Shown here piece after piece: positions 26,804 to 34,861 of a DNA stretch of 64,000 bases. A program made the position numbers and the translations under genes. The stretch spans positions 75,099 to 139,098 of the forward strand of contig CALADF010000044.1 of assembly GCA_937890835.1 (NCBI GenBank), written 5' to 3'. Within the stretch, counting starts at the first letter, position 1. Each line of letters begins with the position of its first letter. Source of the DNA: an uncultured bacterium (lineage in GTDB: Bacteria > Actinomycetota > Coriobacteriia > Coriobacteriales > Eggerthellaceae). Under the pieces are notes generated by a model. The model searched no databases and was not told the DNA's origin. It saw only the letters and a list, made by a program, of their open reading frames with translations.

Positions 26804-27709
26804 GTGGTAAAGCCATCGTATTTCGCGAAGCGAACGCTTATGCAGGTTCTCGCCGCCCTGTGCATGAACCCCTTCATCCAGAATTTCACCACCGGCCAGG
26901 TGTACAAGGGCGACCTCAAGCAGATCTGCGCCCCTGGCCTGAACTGCTACTCGTGTCCTGCGGCGGCGATGTCGTGTCCCATCGGAGCGTTGCAGACCGC
27001 GGCGAACAACATGCGCTTCGACGTGTCCTTCTACGTGCTCGGCATCTTGTTCGTCGTCAGCGCTCTCGTCGGGCGTCTCGTTTGCGGTTTTCTGTGCGTG
27101 TTCGGCCTTATTCAGGATTTGCTCTATCGGATTCCCGTGCCGAAGCTGCGTGTCCCCGAGCGGCTTGACCGCGCGCTTCGCAAGCTGAAGTACGTGGTGC
27201 TCGTCCTGTTCGTGCTGGTGCTGCCCGCGGTGCTCGTCGACGGCATCGGCCTGTCCGACCCGCTGTTCTGCGAATACGTCTGCCCTGCGGGCATGGTGGA
27301 GGCGGCGCTTCCCTTGCTGGCGACGGTGGAGAGCTTGCGCTTGATGATAGGATGGCAATTCGTTTGGAAAGCTGCGCTGACGCTCGCCGTGATAGGGCTG
27401 GCCATGAGCGTGTACCGTCCGTTCTGCAAATACCTCTGCCCGCTCGGCGCTTTTTACGGGTTGTTCAACCGGTTCAGTTTGCTGGGTTTGCGCATCGACG
27501 GCGCCGCCTGCACGAGGTGCGGAACCTGCGAGCGCACATGTCTTATGGGCGTGAAGACGCTCGAGAACATCGACTCGGCCGAGTGCGTTCGCTGCGGTGC
27601 GTGCAAGGCTAGCTGCCCCGAGGATGCCATCAAGTGGCGCGTCGGACACGGGCATGCGAGCTCATCGTCTACGGAAGAGGGGAGAGCGGTCGACGCCGCG
27701 CCTCGTTAG
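26804..27709 (+). CDS. 4Fe-4S polyferredoxin membrane protein (NapH/CcoG-like)
   Basis: A 301-residue membrane protein. About four to six helices with conserved Cys pairs in the membrane part (NCYSCPAA, GRLVCGFLC, CEYVCPAG, CKYLCPLG), and a C-terminal pair of 4Fe-4S ferredoxin motifs, CTRCGTCERTC and CVRCGACKASCP. NapH/MauM-like proteins carry electrons between quinol and periplasmic acceptors. GTG 26804 has GAGGGG six bases before. It ends the redox triplet; its stop overlaps the stop of the opposite-strand TetR gene by four bases. Confidence 0.85.
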   Translation: MVKPSYFAKRTLMQVLAALCMNPFIQNFTTGQVYKGDLKQICAPGLNCYSCPAAAMSCPIGALQTAANNMRFDVSFYVLGILFVVSALVGRLVCGFLCVFGLIQDLLYRIPVPKLRVPERLDRALRKLKYVVLVLFVLVLPAVLVDGIGLSDPLFCEYVCPAGMVEAALPLLATVESLRLMIGWQFVWKAALTLAVIGLAMSVYRPFCKYLCPLGAFYGLFNRFSLLGLRIDGAACTRCGTCERTCLMGVKTLENIDSAECVRCGACKASCPEDAIKWRVGHGHASSSSTEEGRAVDAAPR

Positions 27710-28356
27710 GCCTCGGGCTTTTCGATGACGCGCATGTCGAGGCGCAGCGTCTGGGCGACGATGCGCATGAGGGTTTCATCGGAGATGTCGGGGTGCACCT
27801 TCATCAACCCGATGAGGCCGAAGATGAGAACGCAGAACATCTCGCGGACGAATTTGATCTCGACGTTGTGGTAGGCGGCGTATTCGGTGACGATGTGCTC
27901 GTTGATGCAGTCGACCGTTTCGCGCACGGCGCGCACGTCGAAGTCATCGCGCGCGCCGAGCTCCTCGAGGACGGCGATCATGGGGCGCGGTCCTTCGGCG
28001 TCGTAGAGCGCGCGTCTGAGCGCGACGATGCAACGTTTGAGCGAGGTAGGCGTGTCGCCGAAATCGCGCAGCTCGTTCCACACAAGCACCGTTTCCACCA
28101 TGTCGGCGACGTAATCGTCGAGAACGGCCTCGATGACCGCCTGCTTGTTGGCGAAGTAGTAATAGAACAGCTCGCGCGTGATGCCCGCTTCGGCGGCGAT
28201 CGCCGTCACGGAGGTGCCCCGCACGCCCTTCCTCTCGAAGAGCGCGCGGGCGGCTTGCATGATATCCCCGGCTTGTCCGGTGAGCCGCTCGACCGAGGCT
28301 CCCTTTTGATGTCCGGTGATGCGGAGGGTGCGGATGTCGCCGGGTTGTTTGGCCAT
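27706..28356 (-). CDS. TetR/AcrR family transcriptional regulator
   Basis: A 216-residue repressor-type protein. The N-terminal HTH is clear: AARALFERKGVRGTSVTAI, then AGITRELFYYYFANKQ, the TetR signature. The C-terminal ligand domain is helical. ATG 28356 begins four bases after the upstream gene's stop, with GGAGAA in that gene's end. The long frame running further upstream is only the overlap with that gene. It probably regulates its own operon with the DUF5692 protein. Confidence 0.88.
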   Translation of the reverse strand: MAKQPGDIRTLRITGHQKGASVERLTGQAGDIMQAARALFERKGVRGTSVTAIAAEAGITRELFYYYFANKQAVIEAVLDDYVADMVETVLVWNELRDFGDTPTSLKRCIVALRRALYDAEGPRPMIAVLEELGARDDFDVRAVRETVDCINEHIVTEYAAYHNVEIKFVREMFCVLIFGLIGLMKVHPDISDETLMRIVAQTLRLDMRVIEKPEA

Positions 28357-28360
28357 GGGA

Positions 28361-29323
28361 CTATTTGTTCTCCTCGAGCACGTTTCGATACGCCTTGGTG
28401 TCAGTATAGATCTCGTCCTTGAGGGGGTTGAGCTTGCCGCGGCGAATCCGGGTGAGCTGCCAGATGGCAACCGCGACGTTGGCGGCCAAGGCGATGAGGC
28501 TCACGACGAAGAACGCGGTGGGGTTGTGCGTCGTGGGGATGGGCGCGAGCACGTCGGCGAACTGCGGCACGGTCATGACGAACATGATCCAAAGCGCCAG
28601 CGTCTGCGCGCGGTGCTGCAGCCAGGCGCCCTTCTTGATGAAGAACGTCGGGATGGTGCAGGCCAGCAGAAGCGCCAGGCCGCAGTAAGCGGAATGATCG
28701 GAGATGCAGTTGTAGGTGTAGGCGAAGTTCCACAGGTCGTAGGCGATGATCCACGCCCAGATCATGTCGGGCCAGATCATGTCGCGGCTCTTGTCCTTCG
28801 AGATGATGATGCCGAACCAGCCGCAGATGGTGACGATGTTCAGGATGCCGGCGATGCCGTTCATGATGTTCCAGGGGCCGGAGATGGTCCAGAGGTTCTC
28901 GACGACGCCGCCCGACCACAAACCGAAGCTGAACACCTGGAAATCGCGTATGACGGCCTCGGCGATGTTGATGGCCAGGATGAGCGGCGGGAAGCACAGC
29001 GCCCACTTCTTCTCGTAGAGGTGGTGAACCTTGCCGTCCTTGCCCGTCCACTTCACGAAGCGCAGCGCCATGAAGCCGACGCAGCCCGCGAGCGCTGAAT
29101 AGGTTTTCACCCAGTTGAACCAGGTGCCTGTGCCGTATTCGTTGCCGGGCGCGGCGGTGGTCGGCCAGATGAAGATGGTCAGAAACACCGGCACGACGAC
29201 GAACAGCGCGATGCCGCCCCAGAGCTTGACGCGGCCGAGTTCGTTGAACGCCATGAGCGCGAACAGCACGAACAGCCAGATGAACCAGTATGCGGGGTCG
29301 CCCGCTTGGTAGAGGATGCCCAT
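28361..29323 (-). CDS. DUF5692-like integral membrane protein
   Basis: A 320-residue protein with about nine helices, rich in Trp, with conserved-looking segments WFIWLFVLFALMAFNELGR, KWTGKDGKVHHLYEKKW, IMNGIAGILNIVTICGWFG and YNCISDHSAYCGLALLLA. I match it to the DUF5692 family from memory; no function is known. ATG 29323 has AAGGGAG upstream. It precedes the TetR gene in one transcript, so it is the likely regulated target and could be a transporter (inference). Confidence 0.6.
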   Translation of the reverse strand: MGILYQAGDPAYWFIWLFVLFALMAFNELGRVKLWGGIALFVVVPVFLTIFIWPTTAAPGNEYGTGTWFNWVKTYSALAGCVGFMALRFVKWTGKDGKVHHLYEKKWALCFPPLILAINIAEAVIRDFQVFSFGLWSGGVVENLWTISGPWNIMNGIAGILNIVTICGWFGIIISKDKSRDMIWPDMIWAWIIAYDLWNFAYTYNCISDHSAYCGLALLLACTIPTFFIKKGAWLQHRAQTLALWIMFVMTVPQFADVLAPIPTTHNPTAFFVVSLIALAANVAVAIWQLTRIRRGKLNPLKDEIYTDTKAYRNVLEENK

Positions 29324-29570
29324 AGTTCTCCCTTTCGGATCTGCCCGCTGACGCTTCGGCGTCGTCGCTGCGACCTGCGTCGCAGCTTGCGGGCGCCTTG
29401 TCCGACGGGAGCGCGAGTGCACGCTCCCGTCGGGTTTGCCGTCGAGCGGCGGCGGCGCCGACCGCTGCCCCGTTTACGCCGCAAACTCTATCACCTGGTT
29501 TTACAAAAGTCTTTACAGTGTTTGCGAAATCGTAAATCTATCGACGGGGGAGCTGGGGTTTCACCTTCTT

Positions 29571-29990
29571 CTAGGGGCGGTAGATCGCGCAGTTGTTGGG
29601 CGTCTCGTACATGTCGACCTGCGAGACGGGCAGGCCTTGCTCGGTCAGCCGTTCGCAGAAGACGCGCGCGAGGTTTTCCGCGGTCGTGCGGAAGGGGAGG
29701 ATGGTGAGCGAGAAGCCCTCTCCCTCGAGCGCTTCGATGGTGGCGGGTTTGAGCGTTCCCTCCTCCACGAGGAAGGTGTGATCGAACGTTTCGGCGAGCT
29801 CTCGCACGGCGCGTTTGAACACGCCGAAATCGAGCACCATGTCGCGCATCGTGCCGTCCGTTTGAAGCTCTCCCTGCTCCAGGTAGACCACCACGCGCCA
29901 ACGATGCCCGTGAAGGTTCTCGCATTTGCCGTAATAGTCTGCGAGGAAATGGGCGGAGTCGAAATAAGCTTCGGTTTTCAGTCCGAACAT
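29571..29990 (-). CDS. queD: 6-carboxytetrahydropterin synthase (QueD)
   Basis: Conversion of dihydroneopterin triphosphate to 6-carboxytetrahydropterin in queuosine/7-deazaguanine synthesis. The 139-residue protein has the zinc His sites DSAHFL and LHGHRW, the catalytic Cys in YGKCENLHGH, DFGVFK, DHTFL and a PTxEN-like TTAENLAR, with Glu in MYETPNN. ATG 29990 has GAAAGGA upstream. Other que genes are not in the window. Two hairpins separate it from uraA. Confidence 0.92.
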   Translation of the reverse strand: MFGLKTEAYFDSAHFLADYYGKCENLHGHRWRVVVYLEQGELQTDGTMRDMVLDFGVFKRAVRELAETFDHTFLVEEGTLKPATIEALEGEGFSLTILPFRTTAENLARVFCERLTEQGLPVSQVDMYETPNNCAIYRP

Positions 29991-30080
29991 GAACGGTCCT
30001 TTCGATAGACGCAATCCGTCGTGGGCCTGTTGCCCGTTTGTCGCGCTTACGCTCAGCGGTGCGTTTTCGCGCCGGTCCAT

Positions 30081-30150
30081 GAAAGCGAGAGCCCCGCGAC
30101 AAACGCGGGGCTCTCGCTTTCGTCGCGTCAGATGATACGGCATCTGACGC
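30081..30150. terminator. Two tandem perfect hairpins between uraA and queD
   Basis: An 18-bp perfect stem GAAAGCGAGAGCCCCGCG (30081-30098) / reverse (30104-30121) with loop ACAAA, and next to it a 10-bp perfect stem GCGTCAGATG (30125-30134) / CATCTGACGC (30141-30150). No long T run follows. They most likely end the permease transcript, or act as a queD leader. Confidence 0.65.
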
Positions 30151-30198
30151 ATGACGGGTTGTGCGCAGGCGCCTTCTTCGACAAATGCGCCCGACGTT

Positions 30199-31662
30199 CT
30201 AGATGGATTTGCCCGACGGCTGAGCGTCGTCTTCGGAGACGCCCTTCTTGTCCGCCGGGGAGGCGTCGAGAGCCTCGTAGGTCGCGGGCCCGTCGAGCGG
30301 CAGGCGCGACTCGGGGTCGGTCGCGGGCTCGATGGCAGGCTCGATGCCGTCGCCGTCCTTGCCCGGCAGAATGATGTTGAGCAGGATTCCCGCGAGCGAT
30401 CCGACCGCCAGGCCCGAAAGGGAGATGGTGATCTCGCCGGCGGGGATGACGATGGCGGCGGCGGGGCTGTAGGCGATGCCGAGCGAGAGAACCAGCACCA
30501 GCGCGGTGATGAGCACGTTGCGGCTCTTCATGAAGTCGACGTGGTTCTCCACCAGGTTGCGGATGCCGACGGCGGAGATCATGCCGTAAAGCACCAGCGA
30601 CACGCCGCCGATGACGCAGGCGGGCATGACGGCGATGACGGCCGCGAACTTGGGGGAGAACGAGAGCAGGATGGCGAACAGCGCCGCGATGCGCACGACA
30701 CGCGCGTCGAACACGCGGGTGAGCGCGAGCACGCCCGTGTTCTCGCCGTAGGTGGTGTTGGCCGGCGCGCCGAACAGGGCGGCGACGATGGTCGCCAGAC
30801 CGTCGCCGAGCAGCGTGCGGTGAAGCCCCGGCTCTGCGATGAAGTTGCGGTTGCACGTCGAGCTGATGGCCGAGACGTTGCCGATGTGCTCGATCATCGT
30901 GGCGAAGGCCAGCGGCATGATGGTGATGATGGCGGTGATGGCAAGCCCGGTGTCGAACCCTTCGCCGAACAGCGAGAACACCGTGTTGTCCCACATCACC
31001 GGAAGGCCGATCCAGGCGGCCTCCGCCACGGGCGTGAAATCGACCTCCCCCATGGCCGCCGCGGTGACGTACGCGCCGATGACGCCGAGCAGGATGGGGA
31101 TGATCTTGATCATGCCGCGACCCCAGATGTTGGCGATCACGATGATGGCGATGGCCACGATGGCGACCACCCAGTTCGTGGAGGCGTTTTGGATGGCCGA
31201 GGCTGCCAGGATGAGGCCGATGGAGATGACGATGGGGCCGGTGACCACAGGCGGGAAGTAGCGCATGACGTGCGTCGCGCCGAACACGCGGAACAGCGCC
31301 GAGAGCACGAGGTACAGAAGGCCCGCGCACGCGACGCCCAGGCACGCGTAGGGCAAAAGTTCCGGCTCGCCTGCCGGGGCGATGGCGGCGTAACCCGCGA
31401 TGAACGCGAAGGAAGAACCCAGGAAGGCGGGCACTTTGCCCTTCGAGAGCAGGTGGAACAAAAGCGTTCCCAAGCCGGCGAACAGAAGCGTCGCCGAGAC
31501 CGACAGGCCGGTCAGCGTGGGGACGAGTATGGTCGCGCCGAACATCGCGAACATGTGCTGGAAACCGAAGACGATCATCTTCGGCGCGCCGAGCGTGCGG
31601 GCGTCGTATACGGCGTCGGGGCTGTCCTCGGCGCCCATGGTGGGTACTTCGCGTTCTGCCAT
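30199..31662 (-). CDS. uraA: Uracil permease (UraA, NCS2/SLC23)
   Basis: A 487-residue uracil:proton symporter of the NCS2 family, with fourteen helices. Recognisable parts: GFQHMFAMFGATILVPTL near the start (the NCS2 QH motif), LGSSFAFIAGY (helix 3 half), ESxxD-region variant EHIGNVSA, and PANTTYGENTGVLALT, containing the NTxxGENxG signature of uracil permeases. The C-terminal 50 residues are a polar, Asp/Pro-rich tail. ATG 31662 has AAGGAG. It is divergent from upp, so uptake and phosphoribosylation of uracil are encoded back to back. Confidence 0.9.
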   Translation of the reverse strand: MAEREVPTMGAEDSPDAVYDARTLGAPKMIVFGFQHMFAMFGATILVPTLTGLSVSATLLFAGLGTLLFHLLSKGKVPAFLGSSFAFIAGYAAIAPAGEPELLPYACLGVACAGLLYLVLSALFRVFGATHVMRYFPPVVTGPIVISIGLILAASAIQNASTNWVVAIVAIAIIVIANIWGRGMIKIIPILLGVIGAYVTAAAMGEVDFTPVAEAAWIGLPVMWDNTVFSLFGEGFDTGLAITAIITIMPLAFATMIEHIGNVSAISSTCNRNFIAEPGLHRTLLGDGLATIVAALFGAPANTTYGENTGVLALTRVFDARVVRIAALFAILLSFSPKFAAVIAVMPACVIGGVSLVLYGMISAVGIRNLVENHVDFMKSRNVLITALVLVLSLGIAYSPAAAIVIPAGEITISLSGLAVGSLAGILLNIILPGKDGDGIEPAIEPATDPESRLPLDGPATYEALDASPADKKGVSEDDAQPSGKSI

Positions 31663-31811
31663 GCAAAACTCCTTCTGGTAGGGACGGGGTCTCAAGAAGG
31701 AGAACGCGGGCGGTGCGGCGTGCGGCTTTCGCCCGAAAGGGAATTGCTCGCCAGCGTTTTTTCCGAACCGGGAAAAGACGTTAGCGAGGAATGCCGTGTC
31801 GCTGCCGTGCA

Positions 31812-31839
31812 TTGTCCATCTTGCCGTGACGATTATAAT
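31812..31839 (+). promoter_or_regulatory. upp promoter
   Basis: TTGTCC (31812-31817), 16-base spacer, perfect TATAAT (31834-31839), 38 bases before the upp start. Confidence 0.6.
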
Positions 31840-31876
31840 GGTAAGGTTAACGAAAACAGACAAGAAGGGTGCCATT

Positions 31877-32506
31877 ATGAGCGAAGTGCACGTTCTGTCC
31901 CATCCGCTGATCGCCGACAAGCTGACGCGCATGCGTCGCAAGGAAACCTCCTCGCAGGATTTCCGCCTTCTTCTGAAGGAGATCTCCCTGCTCATGGGTT
32001 ACGAGGTGACGCGCGATTTCTCCACGAAGCCCTCCGAGATCGAGACGCCCATCTGCAAGGGCGCGTTCCCCGAGCTGACGGAGCGCTTCATCACCATCGC
32101 CCCCATTTTGCGCGCCGGCATCGGCATGGTGGACGGCCTGCTCGAGCTCATGCCGTTCGCCCACGTGGGCCATATCGGCATGTACCGCGACGAGGAGACG
32201 CATCAGCCCGTCGAGTACTACTACAAGATGCCCGAGAACGTGGAGGAGTCCATCATCATCGTGGTGGATCCGATGCTTGCCACGGGCGGCAGCGCCATCG
32301 ACGCCATCGACAGCCTGAAAAGCCGCGGGTGCAAAAACATCCGCCTGATGAACCTGGTGGCCGCGCCCGAGGGCGTCGAGGCGGTGCAGAAGGCGCATCC
32401 CGACGTGGACATCTACGTCGCGGCGGTCGACGAGCGCCTGAACGAGAACGCTTACATCGTTCCCGGGTTGGGCGATGCGGGCGACCGCATCTTCGGCACG
32501 AAGTAG
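31877..32506 (+). CDS. upp: Uracil phosphoribosyltransferase
   Basis: Uracil + PRPP to UMP, pyrimidine salvage, cytoplasmic. A normal-length (209 residues) type I PRTase: HPLIADKLTRMR at the start, ILRAGIGMVDG, the PRPP loop VDPMLATGGSA and the C-terminal uracil-binding YIVPGLGDAGDRIFGTK. ATG 31877 has AGAAGGG upstream. The gene is divergent from the uracil permease. Confidence 0.95.
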   Translation: MSEVHVLSHPLIADKLTRMRRKETSSQDFRLLLKEISLLMGYEVTRDFSTKPSEIETPICKGAFPELTERFITIAPILRAGIGMVDGLLELMPFAHVGHIGMYRDEETHQPVEYYYKMPENVEESIIIVVDPMLATGGSAIDAIDSLKSRGCKNIRLMNLVAAPEGVEAVQKAHPDVDIYVAAVDERLNENAYIVPGLGDAGDRIFGTK

Positions 32507-32677
32507 AAGCGAGACGATGGTTCGACGGGCGCGCTTTTCCTGCGCGCCCGCTTTTCGATCACGGGGGCGTGCTTCGGCGAGTCCGGTCGGCCCCATGGTT
32601 CGCGTGTCGCGCCCCGCGCATTAGCGGGGAGGACGAACGCGCGTCGGCTTCGGATGAGAAACAGGACGAGTGTTTAT

Positions 32678-33961
32678 ATGAGCAACGTTGCGTTGGAAGA
32701 GGCTCTGCGCGCGTACGCAGAGGTGGGCGAGCGCTATGTGAGCGCGCTCGAGGAGAAGGGGCTGGTGTTCGCGCCGGCAGGAGAAGGGGCGGATCGGCGC
32801 GCACGCCTGCGCGCGAAGCTCGTCGAGCGCGGGGTCGTATCGCGCAACGCCGGCGCGAGTCTTTCGTGGGGGCATCTTTCCCCCGCCTGCGTCGAATGCA
32901 CGGGCAACCGCGGCTCGGAGACGTTCTCCACGACGTTTCGCTGCCATAGGGATTGCTACTTCTGCTTCAACCACAACCAGCCCGATTACGAGAAGTTCTT
33001 CCGCGAAGGCTGCCCGTGGGAGGAGGGTCTGGCGCGCTCCGCTGCGGAAAACGCCGAGCTTGCATGCGTGGGCGTGACGGGCGGCGAGCCGCTGCTCGAC
33101 CTGGACAACGCCATCGCCCTGCTCGAGCGCACGCGCGATCTGTGGCCGAACGCGCATCGGCGCATGTACACCTCGGGAGACCTCCTGACCGAGCAGAGCG
33201 CGGCGCGTCTGCGCGACGCCGGCCTCGATGAGATCCGCTTCAGCGTGAAAGACGATGACGATCCGGCTATGCAGGAGAAAGTCGTCGAGGCCATGAGGCT
33301 CGCGAAGCGCTACATCCCCTCGGTGATGGTGGAGATGCCCGTCATCCCCGGCGCGATGGAGCACATGAAAGACCTGTTCCGCTCGTTTCAGGAGGTGGGC
33401 ATCGACGGCGTCAACCTGCTGGAGTTCTGCTTCCCGTTCTGCAATTGGGAGGAGTTCGCCCGCCGTGGCTTCACGTTGAAGAACCCGCCGTTCGAGGTGA
33501 TGTACGACTACGGGTACTCGGGCGGTTTGGCCGTCGCGGGGTCTGAAGAGCTCATCTTGGAGCTGATGGACTGGGCGCTTGGCGCGGGCATGACCTTCGG
33601 CATGCACTACTGCTCGCTCGAGAACAAGCACCGCAGCGAGATCCGGCAGAAAAACGAGCGCGCCGTTCACGCGCACCCGTGCATCGAGTTCGACGAGGGT
33701 GATTTCTTCCTGAAGACGGCGAAGGTGTTCGGGGACGACATCGCCCCGGCGCGCCGCGTGCTCGAGGACGCGGGGTGCCGTGACTTCATTCCCGATGACG
33801 AGGAGCGCTCGCTGGCGTTCCCCCCGCGGTTCGCTGACGTGCTCGCGGGCGCGGCGAACGAGAGCGGGGAGCCTGTGCGCGTGATGCTGTGCTCGCTCGT
33901 GTACGAGACCGAAGACGGCGGCGGCTACCTCATCGACGTGGGGCTTGAGCCTGCGAAATAG
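32678..33961 (+). CDS. Radical SAM protein
   Basis: A 427-residue radical SAM enzyme. After a roughly 85-residue N-terminal region with C-x2-C (PACVECTG) comes the cluster motif CHRDCYFCF (C-x3-C-x2-C), then GVTGGEPLL (GGE motif), and barrel segments FSVKDDDD and EMPVIPGAM. Later Cys residues (EFCFPFCNW, HYCSLENK) may bind another cluster or metal. The reaction is not known. ATG 32678 has AGGACGAG upstream; ATG 32654 is possible. It is alone between upp and the SMR pair, so context does not tell its substrate. Confidence 0.82.
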   Translation: MSNVALEEALRAYAEVGERYVSALEEKGLVFAPAGEGADRRARLRAKLVERGVVSRNAGASLSWGHLSPACVECTGNRGSETFSTTFRCHRDCYFCFNHNQPDYEKFFREGCPWEEGLARSAAENAELACVGVTGGEPLLDLDNAIALLERTRDLWPNAHRRMYTSGDLLTEQSAARLRDAGLDEIRFSVKDDDDPAMQEKVVEAMRLAKRYIPSVMVEMPVIPGAMEHMKDLFRSFQEVGIDGVNLLEFCFPFCNWEEFARRGFTLKNPPFEVMYDYGYSGGLAVAGSEELILELMDWALGAGMTFGMHYCSLENKHRSEIRQKNERAVHAHPCIEFDEGDFFLKTAKVFGDDIAPARRVLEDAGCRDFIPDDEERSLAFPPRFADVLAGAANESGEPVRVMLCSLVYETEDGGGYLIDVGLEPAK

Positions 33962-33998
33962 CCGCCGCGCGTTGCGCGCGTGGAACCGGCGTAGAGTC

Positions 33999-34042
33999 AA
34001 GGAGGGGAGGCCGTTCATTCATCGCGGCCTCCCCTCCTTTTC
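33999..34042. terminator. Bidirectional terminator
   Basis: Perfect 15-bp stem AAGGAGGGGAGGCCG (33999-34013) / CGGCCTCCCCTCCTT (34025-34039), T-rich on both outer sides, between the convergent radical SAM and SMR genes. Confidence 0.88.
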
Positions 34043-34068
34043 GTCTATCGGTGCTCGCGCGGAGGGCC

Positions 34069-34419
34069 TTAAGCCGCTCGGGTCGCCCGTTTCTCCTCGT
34101 CTTGCTGGTTGCCTGCGCTCATGAGGTAGATGCCCCCGATGACAAGCGCGATGCCTAAGCCTGTGAACAGGCTGAACGGCTCGCCCCATCCGATGCAGCC
34201 GATGACGGTGGTGAGCACGGTGCCCGCACCTCCCCAGATGCCGTAGGCCAACCCGAGCGGCACGTTCTTCAGCACGATGACGAAGATGCTGAACGATACG
34301 ATGTAAGCGACCAGGGTGATGATCGAGAACAGCGGATCGGTGAACCCGTTCGACAGCTTCATGGCGGTGGTTCCCACCACTTCGAAGATGATCGAGATCG
34401 AAAGCAACACGTACGGCAT
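34069..34419 (-). CDS. SMR family efflux protein, subunit 1
   Basis: A 116-residue four-helix small multidrug resistance protein. SMR marks: IFEVVGTTAMKLSNGF (the membrane Glu and the downstream GFT), PLGLAYGIWGGAGTV, and IGWGEPFSLF. A polar tail (NQQDEEKR) extends the C-terminus. It follows a second SMR gene by three bases; such unlike pairs work as heterodimers (EbrAB, YkkCD type). Substrates may be quaternary ammonium compounds, guanidinium or polyamines. Confidence 0.88.
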   Translation of the reverse strand: MPYVLLSISIIFEVVGTTAMKLSNGFTDPLFSIITLVAYIVSFSIFVIVLKNVPLGLAYGIWGGAGTVLTTVIGCIGWGEPFSLFTGLGIALVIGGIYLMSAGNQQDEEKRATRAA

Positions 34420-34422
34420 GTC

Positions 34423-34740
34423 TTACACCCCCAGCTTCAGCACGACGACACCCGCGATGATGAGCAGGAGTCCGATGATTTTCTTAGCGTTGACGCCTTC
34501 CTTCCAAAACACCGCCCCCACGACTGCGGTCAACGCGATGCCCAGGCCCGTCCAGGCGGCGTAAACCGGGCCGAGCGGCAGTTCCTCGAGCGTCTGCGCG
34601 ATAAGGTAGAACGCGACCACGTAGCCGATGGCCGTGCCGACAAGCGGCAGCTTGCGCTGGAAGCCGTTCGACAGCTTCATCATCGAATCGCCGAACACTT
34701 CGAACGCCACGGCCACGAGTATCAATGCATAAGCACCCAT
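34423..34740 (-). CDS. SMR family efflux protein, subunit 2
   Basis: A 105-residue SMR protein, first gene of the pair: VAFEVFGDSMMKLSNGF, LGPVYAAWTGLGIALTAVVG and a short C-terminus. Both subunits keep the membrane Glu (FEV). It starts at 34740 and is transcribed from a promoter with a MerR-type operator (34802-34832), divergent from the merR gene. Confidence 0.88.
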   Translation of the reverse strand: MGAYALILVAVAFEVFGDSMMKLSNGFQRKLPLVGTAIGYVVAFYLIAQTLEELPLGPVYAAWTGLGIALTAVVGAVFWKEGVNAKKIIGLLLIIAGVVVLKLGV

Positions 34741-34801
34741 GAAATTCGTTTTCCTCCTTCGTGTCCTCGGGATTTTCCGTCGGACGGTTTTGCTTCGGGA
34801 G

Positions 34802-34832
34802 AGGTTAAACTATCCCATAATGGGAGAGTCAA
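34802..34832 (-). promoter_or_regulatory. MerR-type operator and promoter for the SMR pair
   Basis: On the minus strand: -35 TTGACT (34827-34832), a 19-base spacer, and -10 TAACCT (34802-34807). A palindrome ACTaTCCCATaATGGGAgAGT (34809-34829) fills the spacer. An over-long spacer with a palindrome inside is the hallmark of promoters activated by MerR regulators, and a merR gene lies immediately on the other strand. Confidence 0.78.
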
Positions 34833-34861
34833 GGGAGTTTTTCGGGAGGGGGAGGAAAATC

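Noticed and set aside
29990..30200. A preQ1 riboswitch before queD
   Set aside because: Only hairpins were seen. No recognisable preQ1 class sequence was identified by eye.
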